Shown one piece after another: positions 17,513-23,447 of a stretch of DNA of 24,857 nt. This DNA comes from a virus. A model generated the notes under the pieces. It worked only from the letters and a program-made list of their open reading frames with translations, did not search any database and was not told where the DNA came from. Every line of letters starts with the position of its first letter. Position 1 is the first letter of the stretch. The position numbers were made by a program, and so were the translations under genes. The stretch spans positions 1-24,857 of IMG/VR virus record IMGVR_UViG_3300020451_000309. One strand, given 5' to 3'.

Positions 17513-18201
17513 TGATTCGACAATATAAATGGTTAAGTGAAGTAATCTGTAAAAATATTAATGATCTTTATAATAGTGGTAATTTTGTAGACGGTAAAGA
17601 GTCTGGTACTCACAACAGAGACATTAAAAGAAATAGAGAACTAGATGGAGATGCAGTTGATACAGCTACTGAGTTATTCATGAAAGCATTTAGAGAAGAT
17701 CCATGGTGTACTTCTCTACATCTTAGACATCATACTATGCCCATGTTCAATGAATATGATGCAGTAAAAGATAATAATGGAGTATATAATTTTCATTGTG
17801 ATAATGCTATCATGAATGGATTACGTACTGATCTAGTTATTCTTACTGCTATGAATGATGAGAGTGAGTATGAAGGTGGTGATTTAACAATCAAAGTTGG
17901 TAATATTGATGTAGGTTTCCGACTACAGGCAGGTCAAAGTATTGTATTCGACCCTAATTTATGGCATACAGTGTCCCCAGTTACTAAGGGACATCGTAGA
18001 ATGTGTGTAATTTGGGGAGAAGCACTCATCCGAGACGCATGGATGAGAGAAATGTTCTATGATTATATGGATGTATCTGCAAGATGTTTAAATAGTATAG
18101 ATCAAGATAAATGGTATGAGCAAGGAAATCAAATGGATCCTGCTACATACCTTGGAGCACTCAGACAAAAAATACTACGTCAGTATTCAACCCCACTATA
18201 A
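17512..18201 (+). CDS. Predicted PKHD-type Fe(II)/2OG hydroxylase (PiuC/YbiX-like)
   Basis: The 229-residue protein has FHCDNAIM with the HxD pair H95/D97, then YEGGDLTIK, and LQAGQSIVFDPNLWHTVSP with distal H152. PVTKGHRRMCVIWGEALIRD follows, where R162 is the expected 2OG anchor. This order and spacing closely follow PiuC/YbiX enzymes. PiuC is linked with iron uptake in bacteria, but its substrate is not settled. An alternative substrate such as a phage protein cannot be excluded. The TAATG overlap with the preceding chaperone-like gene, and a purine-rich AGAGGG just upstream, support this start. The gene ends three bases before the next start. Confidence 0.85.
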   Translation: MIRQYKWLSEVICKNINDLYNSGNFVDGKESGTHNRDIKRNRELDGDAVDTATELFMKAFREDPWCTSLHLRHHTMPMFNEYDAVKDNNGVYNFHCDNAIMNGLRTDLVILTAMNDESEYEGGDLTIKVGNIDVGFRLQAGQSIVFDPNLWHTVSPVTKGHRRMCVIWGEALIRDAWMREMFYDYMDVSARCLNSIDQDKWYEQGNQMDPATYLGALRQKILRQYSTPL

Positions 18202-18204
18202 ATC

Positions 18205-18570
18205 ATGGAAAATTTTCTAGGACTACAAGAATTAATTTCTCTATCATCACTACAATCTTATGCTAACGATAAAGTAATTTTGTTCTATAATGCATCTAAT
18301 ATTAGAGACTTAGAAGCAACAGGTAATACTACTAAACTCAACACAGTTTATGAGTTCTATAAAAATTTAATGCCTGATGGATTATACGCAGAGTTTTTTA
18401 AGTCATCCTTTGGTGGTATAACTTACACTGATGAATATTCAGCACAAGATTTTGCTGAAGACTATTTCCCACGTCCTGCACTATCTGTTGATTCTGATCA
18501 CTATGTCTATGCGTGTGTATATAAAAATGGTGTTATTGTATGGGAAAATACTGATCCTCCGACAAGTTAG
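18205..18570 (+). CDS. Hypothetical protein (121 aa), tail-to-tail with the minus-strand gene
   Basis: No domain is recognised in this 121-residue protein. It has a mainly hydrophobic, helical first half (LQELISLSSLQSYANDKVIL) and ends in a beta-like DHYVYACVYKNGVIVWEN followed by a short tail DPPTS. There is no signal peptide or membrane segment. Its final 38 bases overlap the end of the reverse-strand oxygenase gene. The last few residues may therefore be an acquired tail created when that gene was placed here. It follows the PiuC-like gene by three bases and is the last plus-strand member of the late block. Confidence 0.7.
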   Translation: MENFLGLQELISLSSLQSYANDKVILFYNASNIRDLEATGNTTKLNTVYEFYKNLMPDGLYAEFFKSSFGGITYTDEYSAQDFAEDYFPRPALSVDSDHYVYACVYKNGVIVWENTDPPTS

Positions 18571-19333
18571 AAGGACGAAGTTGAGTAACTAAAAAAGAAT
18601 CTCCTGGCTCATGGAACCCATGAAATTGTATAGCAGTCTCTACACCTTCTAACCAAGCAGTAAAGTGTCCATGAGGTTTACGAAATTCTAAATCAGTTTG
18701 CTTCTTTGGATACAATAATACATCACTTTCTTTAATTTTGTGTGGTAAATTATATTCTACACATGCAGGTTCAAATGGACGAGTGTTCCATAAATTGTAC
18801 ATAAGTGTAACTCTTTTGTCTCCAGGTTGTATATGTCCCATACCAGAGGGAACTCCATGAAAGTATGGTAGTGTCCAAGAAATATGCTTACCCATCTTTG
18901 GATAAGACCAAAATGTCCAATCATCATTACCAGTAACATACACACCGTCTTTCTTTAACCAATCATGATGTTGGTCACATACGACAGTGGGTTGTCCACC
19001 GTCACATAGATATGTTACAGTAGAAAAAGGTGCAGCAATATACTCACCAGTTTGTCTAAATCTATCGACATCACCGTCTACATGAAAATACCATTGACTA
19101 TCAATAGTATCATGTGATCTAATCCACCACTCAGCACCTAGATATCCGTCTAGTCCATGTTGATGTGCAGATCTGTATATAAAGTTTTCAATTATATTTG
19201 ATGGTGGTTTGCTTAATTCATACCACCAAGTTAACTTTTCTTCTGGATCTTGTGCTAGAATAGTATTAGCTTCTACACGTAGATCTAAAGCACTCTCTTC
19301 AGTGAGATAATTATTATATGATTCAATACTCAT
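18533..19333 (-). CDS. Predicted Fe(II)/2OG oxygenase on the minus strand (266 aa)
   Basis: This is the only minus-strand gene in the window. The HxD pair is H84/D86 in WYFHVDGDVDRF. Then come PFSTVTYLCDGGQPTVV, and YFHGVPSGM with likely distal H159. R174 in KRVTLMYNLW is the expected 2OG contact. This is the standard order for the oxygenase fold, although overall similarity to the neighbours is low. Met1 at 19333 is the first in-frame ATG. It overlaps the opposite-strand ATG at 19332 through a CATG tetranucleotide. No clear promoter or Shine-Dalgarno is visible upstream on the minus strand. A GGATGA lies 12 bases before the start, and GGTAAATA about 40 bases before it is a poor late-promoter match. 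The substrate is unknown. Confidence 0.75.
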   Translation of the reverse strand: MSIESYNNYLTEESALDLRVEANTILAQDPEEKLTWWYELSKPPSNIIENFIYRSAHQHGLDGYLGAEWWIRSHDTIDSQWYFHVDGDVDRFRQTGEYIAAPFSTVTYLCDGGQPTVVCDQHHDWLKKDGVYVTGNDDWTFWSYPKMGKHISWTLPYFHGVPSGMGHIQPGDKRVTLMYNLWNTRPFEPACVEYNLPHKIKESDVLLYPKKQTDLEFRKPHGHFTAWLEGVETAIQFHGFHEPGDSFLVTQLRPSNLSEDQYFPIQ

Positions 19334-20033
19334 GACTAATAAAATTCATCCGCTGTTCCCTACAGTTATTTACCAGTGTAAGGTTGATGGACATGAAAAA
19401 TGGAAAGAATTGTTGGAATCGAAAACAGAACATCATTTTGACCCATGCACATTTGCAGACAAATATGCTAAAGGATATCATCTAACTGGTGAAGCAAGAG
19501 GTAAGAGTGTAATGCATAAAGATGAGGATCTCTCTTCGTTCTTCACTATTATAGCAGATAATGTTCGTGAATGCTTAACTAGTTCTGGTATCAAACCAGA
19601 CATGCATGATGTTCACTTCATGAAGTCGTGGTGTACTATCAAAGAGTATACAGACACTATGTCTGAACATAACCATGCATGTTCTGATCTATCCTTTGTA
19701 TACTATGTTAACACACCATACAAAACTGGTCTAGTATTTACTGTTCCAAAGAATCCAAATGAGTATTTTGGTGGAGTCTTTGATCCTAAAGATGATCCAC
19801 GTTCACATACATTTGAGGATAACTTTATTAATGCATGTAGCACATTCCTACCAGTAGAGGCAGGAGATCTATTATTATTTCCTGGGTCCATGCGTCACTC
19901 AGTACCACCAGAGGGACATAAGAAAGGAAAGTATTTAAGAAGTATTGCAGGAGATATTAAGATATCATTGAAAGAAAAATATATTAACCTAGAGACAGGA
20001 CTTATTCATCCTTCACATTGGAGATCATTTTAA
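19332..20033 (+). CDS. Predicted Fe(II)/2OG oxygenase, 2OG-FeII_Oxy_5-like (copy 1, 233 aa)
   Basis: The N-terminus (LFPTVIYQCKV) and the later signature follow the TIGR02466/2OG-FeII_Oxy_5 type: SEHNHACSDLSFVYYVNTP, then LPVEAGDLLLFPGSMRHSVPP. The first motif is H113-Asn-H115, not HxD. The distal ligand is H189, and R203 in YLRSIAGDIK is the likely 2OG contact. The start ATG overlaps that of the divergent gene at 19331-19334, so there is no space for a separate leader between the two genes. Its stop shares one base with the next ATG. The next gene has the same fold, so the two may be ancient duplicates. The substrate is unknown. Confidence 0.8.
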   Translation: MTNKIHPLFPTVIYQCKVDGHEKWKELLESKTEHHFDPCTFADKYAKGYHLTGEARGKSVMHKDEDLSSFFTIIADNVRECLTSSGIKPDMHDVHFMKSWCTIKEYTDTMSEHNHACSDLSFVYYVNTPYKTGLVFTVPKNPNEYFGGVFDPKDDPRSHTFEDNFINACSTFLPVEAGDLLLFPGSMRHSVPPEGHKKGKYLRSIAGDIKISLKEKYINLETGLIHPSHWRSF

Positions 20034-20653
20034 TGCAGCAGTTTCTTGATTTTAGATGTCGTATCATTAATTACACTACACATACATTTGATGTGTTAAA
20101 AATTCTTAATGCAATTTATGATACAAGTTGGGATAAACGTATTAAGAACGCTACCATGGTAGGAGGATATCAAATACGTGAAGCATATCTTAATGAGATA
20201 TGTAATGAAGAGATGAGAAAATTTATGGATGAGGTTGTAGTTGATGCAGTACAACAATATTGTATGCAAGAGTATGCTGCAGGCAATGTTGGCGATCGTT
20301 TTGGAGATGGACCTGGGCAGGGTGGATTACCACCTATCTCTATTGATCTAACTGAATATTGGATTAACGTCATGCCCCCAGGAGGGTATCAAAGGATACA
20401 TTCACATCCTAACGCTAATTTAAGTGGTACATTTTATCTACAGGCACCTGAGGGATCAGGAGATCTGTTTATTCCGTCACCATATATAAATGGAATTGAA
20501 AATATAATCTCTACAGCGTCAGAATATATCATACCACCAAAAGTCAGAGAAGGATGGTTACACCCGTCATCACTCCCTCACTCGGTATCCAGAAATGAAT
20601 CAGATGAAGATAGAGTCTCAATTTCGTATAATTTAAAACTAAAAGCTGTGTAA
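20033..20653 (+). CDS. Predicted Fe(II)/2OG oxygenase, 2OG-FeII_Oxy_5-like (copy 2, 206 aa)
   Basis: The conserved block reads GGYQRIHSHPNANLSGTFYL, with an H123-Ser-H125 motif. It continues with LPHSVSRNESDEDRVSISYN, giving distal H183 and the 2OG-binding R194. I chose ATG 20033, which overlaps the previous TAA (TAATG). A TTG at 20018 in the same frame lies inside the preceding gene and is less likely. The middle section includes a flexible Gly-rich loop (GDRFGDGPGQGGLPP) around residues 88-101 that the other copies lack. A promoter begins right after the stop. The substrate is unknown. Confidence 0.83.
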   Translation: MQQFLDFRCRIINYTTHTFDVLKILNAIYDTSWDKRIKNATMVGGYQIREAYLNEICNEEMRKFMDEVVVDAVQQYCMQEYAAGNVGDRFGDGPGQGGLPPISIDLTEYWINVMPPGGYQRIHSHPNANLSGTFYLQAPEGSGDLFIPSPYINGIENIISTASEYIIPPKVREGWLHPSSLPHSVSRNESDEDRVSISYNLKLKAV

Positions 20654-20656
20654 TTG

Positions 20657-20665
20657 TGCTATAAT
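20657..20665 (+). promoter_or_regulatory. Extended -10 promoter
   Basis: TGCTATAAT is a perfect extended -10 element (TGnTATAAT) with TATAAT at 20660-20665. No good -35 is visible 17 bases upstream, as is common for this promoter class. The ATG of the next gene is 22 bases after the -10, so the leader would be about 15 bases. Confidence 0.65.
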
Positions 20666-20686
20666 AAAATTAAGTAACTTATTAAT

Positions 20687-20986
20687 ATGAAAGATCAAGG
20701 TTCAGTAGGGAATGAATCCTCTGCTATTAAGTATGATAGAGCATTATCTCTATTCACAGAGTCAGTAATGAAACCTGACGCTGATTTACGTGGTTGTGCT
20801 CACAACCAAGGATGTTTCGATGAACTCATGGAGATCAGGACACATGTATTAGACTATCTCAAAACATTAAAGGAAGTCACACACCATACTAATCCTGATG
20901 AGAGTGATGAAATAGAAGCAGCGAAGTTACAAGAGCAGAAAGAATACGTTAACGATCAAAAACCATATTATTACAAATGGAGATAG
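20687..20986 (+). CDS. Hypothetical protein (99 aa)
   Basis: No family is recognised. The protein is charged, probably helical, and has no signal or membrane segment. A central GCAHNQGCFDELMEIRTHVL contains two Cys flanking HNQG, which could be a metal or disulfide site, but this is only a visual pattern. The C-terminal half (EIEAAKLQEQKEYVNDQKPY) looks like a long charged helix. It follows the extended -10 promoter at 20657-20665 and overlaps the next oxygenase gene by 10 bases, so both are likely made from one message. The overlap suggests it is expressed together with that oxygenase. Confidence 0.72.
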   Translation: MKDQGSVGNESSAIKYDRALSLFTESVMKPDADLRGCAHNQGCFDELMEIRTHVLDYLKTLKEVTHHTNPDESDEIEAAKLQEQKEYVNDQKPYYYKWR

Positions 20987-21594
20987 ACCCACAAGTAATT
21001 AATATTTGTCCTACATTTATTATTACACAGAAATTTCCACCCTCTAAGGCATGGAGGATAAAGAAACAGATACAAGAACTAGAGTTTCTTTCAAGTCCGA
21101 GACAAACTAAGAACACTCGTATCTTAGATCTCCCTTTCATGAGAGAATTAAAAGCTACGATTACAGGTACAATAGAAAATCTTATACACAATCTCGACAA
21201 AGATTCTAAAAATGCAGGTTTTAAATTCTTAGATTCATGGGCAAACCAGTATGATAAAGGGGAAGCGGCACAGGTACATGTACATCCAAACTCACAGTTT
21301 AGTGGAGTAGTATTCTTTGACGATGATGATAAGTTGATGTTTCATAGACCAGATCCATGGCATGATCCAACGCTACCTATTAATATGATAACAAAAGATA
21401 ATAATGATTATTACAGGAAGCATACTCATCAACAAATTACTGCACAAGCAGGCACTATCCTTGTATTCCCTTCAATGTTAGAGCATTCTACTATGCGTTC
21501 TGATGGAGATAGAGTCACTGTATCATTCAATACTTTCCTCACTGGAGACTTCTGTATGGAAGGACATACATTACAAGGAACAAATCTTGCTTGA
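20977..21594 (+). CDS. Predicted Fe(II)/2OG oxygenase, 2OG-FeII_Oxy_5-like (copy 3, 205 aa)
   Basis: The diagnostic block is AAQVHVHPNSQFSGVVFFDD, with H101-Val-H103. AQAGTILVFPSMLEHSTMRS carries distal H170, and GDRVTVSFN gives R179 as the 2OG contact. The N-terminal 80 residues are predicted to be largely helical and are not shared with the sister genes. The ATG at 20977 lies within the last codons of the upstream gene, with no distinct Shine-Dalgarno. Its stop codon overlaps the -35 box of the next promoter. Its placement downstream of a separate promoter suggests it is not strictly tied to late expression. The substrate is unknown. Confidence 0.83.
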   Translation: MEIDPQVINICPTFIITQKFPPSKAWRIKKQIQELEFLSSPRQTKNTRILDLPFMRELKATITGTIENLIHNLDKDSKNAGFKFLDSWANQYDKGEAAQVHVHPNSQFSGVVFFDDDDKLMFHRPDPWHDPTLPINMITKDNNDYYRKHTHQQITAQAGTILVFPSMLEHSTMRSDGDRVTVSFNTFLTGDFCMEGHTLQGTNLA

Positions 21595-21619
21595 CCTTAT
21601 GCACATTATCAGTTACAAT
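21591..21619 (+). promoter_or_regulatory. Sigma70-type promoter
   Basis: TTGACC at 21591-21596 and TACAAT at 21614-21619 are 17 bases apart. The -35 box overlaps the stop codon (TGA 21592-21594) of the preceding gene. The ATG at 21643 is 24 bases past the -10, again giving a short leader without a strong Shine-Dalgarno. Confidence 0.7.
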
Positions 21620-21642
21620 AGAGATTATACAACCTATTAATC

Positions 21643-21831
21643 ATGGATCTTCCTACAAACGTACCGTTAGACACAAATCAGATCAGATTTATTCTAGATA
21701 TGATGATGGGTTGCCCTCTAGGACACACAAGTTCATACTCACGACAACATGACGTGATTGCAGAGGATCTTTACAATCATCTTGAAGCACACTTAAATGC
21801 AGCGAATGCTGAACTATCTACAGGTAAATGA
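21643..21831 (+). CDS. Hypothetical protein (62 aa)
   Basis: This 62-residue protein has no recognised domain. It starts MDLPTNVPLDTNQIRFIL and carries MMMGCPLGHTSSYSRQHD, then a probable amphipathic helix (IAEDLYNHLEAHLNAANAEL). It has no signal or membrane segment. It lies behind the promoter at 21591-21619 and its TGA overlaps the ATG of the P4H-like gene (ATGA), so translation of the two is likely linked. Function is not evident. Confidence 0.75.
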   Translation: MDLPTNVPLDTNQIRFILDMMMGCPLGHTSSYSRQHDVIAEDLYNHLEAHLNAANAELSTGK

Positions 21832-22472
21832 GCGAAGATTTCATCAGAACATATGATAAAGTATTGACGAGACAGTTATACGATAACGTCATATCAATCT
21901 GTGATCAAAAGAAAGCATTTCAAATTCCTCGTTCTGTTAACAGAAAACAGGAGCATGTAAATGATATGCAACTACTGTTAGAACCAATCTATCCTGAGGT
22001 TGCCCGTGAGATCACGGAACTAGTGATGCATCGTATGGTTATACCATATTTTGCTGAGTTTCCTGCTAGTAGAATGGAAGGAAGATGGACTAGTGGTTCG
22101 ACTCTATATCAAAAGACAGAACCCACAGGTGGATATCATATTCTACATGCGGAAGCAACTGGATGGTATAATAGTACTCGTGTCCTAGCATGGATGATTT
22201 ACTTGAATGACCTTAATGATGAGGATGATGGTGGTGAGACCGAGTTCTTATATCAAAGTCGAAGAGTCAAACCAGTAAAAAATCTAGGAGTAGTGTGGCC
22301 AGGTGGTATCACACATATGCATAGAGGTAATCCACCATTGAAGAAGACCAAAAAGATTCTCACTGGATGGATTCAACCATGTGGTGATATGCACCTCTAT
22401 GAACCAAATTTCATTGCTGCAGAACAGGATGATATGCAAATTAAAAAAGATGGAAAACCATACAAACGATGA
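21828..22472 (+). CDS. Predicted Fe(II)/2OG oxygenase, prolyl-4-hydroxylase-like (copy 2, 214 aa)
   Basis: This is a paralogue of the 15950 gene. Shared blocks are GGYHILHAEATG (H104, H107, E109), GGETEFLYQSRRVKP and VVWPGGITHMHRGN (H163/H165). K residues in KKTKKILTGW take the place of the 2OG-binding lysine. As in copy 1, the acidic metal ligand would be Glu. The extension after ILTGW ends in a charged tail (DDMQIKKDGKPYKR) that copy 1 lacks. The ATG overlaps the stop of the previous small gene, and its own stop overlaps the next ATG. Unlike copy 1 it is in a small-gene operon behind a sigma70-type promoter. The two may act at different times. The substrate is unknown. Confidence 0.85.
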   Translation: MSEDFIRTYDKVLTRQLYDNVISICDQKKAFQIPRSVNRKQEHVNDMQLLLEPIYPEVAREITELVMHRMVIPYFAEFPASRMEGRWTSGSTLYQKTEPTGGYHILHAEATGWYNSTRVLAWMIYLNDLNDEDDGGETEFLYQSRRVKPVKNLGVVWPGGITHMHRGNPPLKKTKKILTGWIQPCGDMHLYEPNFIAAEQDDMQIKKDGKPYKR

Positions 22473-22759
22473 CTAACAAATTAATGAGAAAGCGTGCTAA
22501 GATACGAGCACAAATGAAATCTAGATTCTATTATATGTTCTGGGGAGCAGCAACTGTTGCAGTTGTAGGAGGACAGTTGTATGTTGGTACATCATATCGT
22601 GCTATGGCGAAATCAATGAACAGATGGTTTGAAGAAACTATTGACCTCATACAAATACCTGCGAGACCTAAAACTGGTACTCCAGTGGTACCTGATAGGG
22701 GAGGATATTATATGCCTGTACCTACACCAGAAGATTATGGTATGACTATTATAGAATGA
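22469..22759 (+). CDS. Small membrane protein (96 aa)
   Basis: A strongly basic N-terminus (MTNKLMRKRAKIRAQMKSR) is followed by one hydrophobic segment at about residues 20-42 (FYYMFWGAATVAVVGGQLYV), then a polar C-terminal half with a Pro-rich tail (ARPKTGTPVVPDRGGYY). By the positive-inside rule the N-terminus should be cytoplasmic and the tail outside. No family is recognised. The ATG overlaps the previous stop (ATGA). It is followed by another tiny membrane protein, so the pair may act together at the cell membrane, but this is inference. Confidence 0.75.
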   Translation: MTNKLMRKRAKIRAQMKSRFYYMFWGAATVAVVGGQLYVGTSYRAMAKSMNRWFEETIDLIQIPARPKTGTPVVPDRGGYYMPVPTPEDYGMTIIE

Positions 22760-22863
22760 TGGAACTTTTTATTATATTTGGAGGTGCATACGCACTGTAC
22801 ACAGTAGGGATGGCGATTGCTACTGAAATTGATTATAGAGCAGTTAACAAAAGGAGCAAATGA
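22756..22863 (+). CDS. Tiny membrane protein (about 35 aa)
   Basis: ATGATG at 22756 or 22759 overlaps the stop of the gene before, and the frame ends at TGA 22861-22863. The product, MELFIIFGGAYALYTVGMAI and a short charged tail (TEIDYRAVNKRSK), is a single hydrophobic helix of about 20 residues. The next gene begins by ATGA overlap with AGGAG just upstream, which supports a real coding chain. Function is unknown. Small phage membrane proteins of this kind can act as holin-like or regulatory peptides, but nothing here is specific. Confidence 0.6.
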   Translation: MMELFIIFGGAYALYTVGMAIATEIDYRAVNKRSK

Positions 22864-22964
22864 AAACAGAGACACTACTTAGAATATATAAGGCAGTGAG
22901 AGTTAAACCTATTAAAGAGGTGAAACCAGTTCGTAAACACTATAACATCATGACCTATGGGTAG
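22860..22964 (+). CDS. Tiny basic hypothetical protein (34 aa)
   Basis: The ATG overlaps the previous TGA (ATGA) and has AGGAG at 22852-22856 just upstream. The 34-residue peptide MKTETLLRIYKAVRVKPIKE and the remaining KPVRKHYN tail is strongly basic. It could bind nucleic acid, but no domain is visible. It overlaps the next gene by 8 bases. Confidence comes from the overlap pattern and the ribosome binding site, not from similarity. Confidence 0.55.
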   Translation: MKTETLLRIYKAVRVKPIKEVKPVRKHYNIMTYG

Positions 22965-23103
22965 AGAGTACGCAAAAGACAGAGCAGAATACTTTCGTGA
23001 GTTTCATTCAGTGATCGGACCAGTGATCAGTGTGGATGGATTTGAGTATGAACGTAAGTATGATGAAGAACCAAGTTATTGTAAACACCCTGAGGACAGT
23101 TGA
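22957..23103 (+). CDS. Small hypothetical protein (48 aa)
   Basis: The 48-residue frame MGREYAKDRAEYFREF through YCKHPEDS ends at TGA 23101-23103. It is charged, with an N-terminal helix-like stretch, and contains a single Cys and a CKHPED tail. No family is recognised. It continues the overlapping chain that begins at 22469. The next gene is separated by an inverted repeat, so this is probably the last gene of that unit. Confidence 0.6.
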   Translation: MGREYAKDRAEYFREFHSVIGPVISVDGFEYERKYDEEPSYCKHPEDS

Positions 23104-23114
23104 GATAGTGTCCA

Positions 23115-23151
23115 CTATATTACACAAGAGAGAGAATTTAGTGTAATATAG
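23115..23151. repeat. Perfect 11-bp inverted repeat, possible operator or stem-loop
   Basis: CTATATTACAC (23115-23125) is exactly the reverse complement of GTGTAATATAG (23141-23151), with a 15-base spacer. It ends four bases before the ATG at 23156. The left arm contains TATATT (23116-23121), which with AGGACA at 23093-23098 and a 17-base spacer could be a promoter. The arms would then overlap the -10 and the initial transcribed region, as an operator would. As RNA it could fold into a hairpin over the leader. The AT-rich arms and the lack of a T run argue against a terminator. Confidence 0.7.
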
Positions 23152-23155
23152 ATAT

Positions 23156-23368
23156 ATGAACCAAAAGTATTACTACGACATCGTTTGGACAGACTACCAA
23201 TACGAGAAAGAACTGACCACTGCACAAATGCAGGAGAAAGAACACGTTGATGAGATGATCAAACGTGTGAGTCATCTTCAATGGAAAGATGAACAGCGTG
23301 CGAAGTGGATGGGTGGAGAGTCACCTCAAATTCCTACGTACGTGATACCAGATGATTGTCCATTCTAG
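23156..23368 (+). CDS. Hypothetical protein (70 aa)
   Basis: The 70-residue product is tyrosine-rich at the start (MNQKYYYDIVWTDYQYEKEL), then a charged, probably helical middle (AQMQEKEHVDEMIKRVSHL), and a Pro-rich end (TYVIPDDCPF). No domain, signal peptide or membrane segment is recognised. The ATG comes directly after the inverted repeat and has no evident Shine-Dalgarno. It is followed by the terminator at 23391, so it is probably a single-gene unit with its own control. Its expression may depend on the inverted repeat. Confidence 0.7.
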   Translation: MNQKYYYDIVWTDYQYEKELTTAQMQEKEHVDEMIKRVSHLQWKDEQRAKWMGGESPQIPTYVIPDDCPF

Positions 23369-23390
23369 GACAGTTCAACAAGTTGCACAC

Positions 23391-23413
23391 ACCCCCTTCA
23401 CAGGGGGTTTTTT
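23391..23413 (+). terminator. Intrinsic terminator after the 70-aa gene
   Basis: The stem ACCCCCT (23391-23397) pairs with AGGGGGT (23402-23408) across a TCAC loop and is followed by six T residues (23408-23413). The stem is G-C rich and should be strong. It ends the transcript of the gene at 23156-23368. Confidence 0.9.
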
Positions 23414-23415
23414 AT

Positions 23416-23424
23416 TGCTATAAT
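23416..23424 (+). promoter_or_regulatory. Extended -10 promoter directly behind a terminator
   Basis: TGCTATAAT is a perfect extended -10 element with TATAAT at 23419-23424. It begins three bases after the T-run of the terminator. The -35 position lies within the terminator stem and does not match well. The ATG at 23448 is 24 bases downstream, with AAAGGA as Shine-Dalgarno at 23437-23442. Confidence 0.75.
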
Positions 23425-23447
23425 AATAGTATAAACAAAGGAACTCC

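Noticed and set aside
20018-20032. TTG start five codons upstream for the second Oxy_5-like gene
   Set aside because: ATG 20033 overlaps the previous stop (TAATG), the same arrangement as other junctions here. The TTG lacks a ribosome site.
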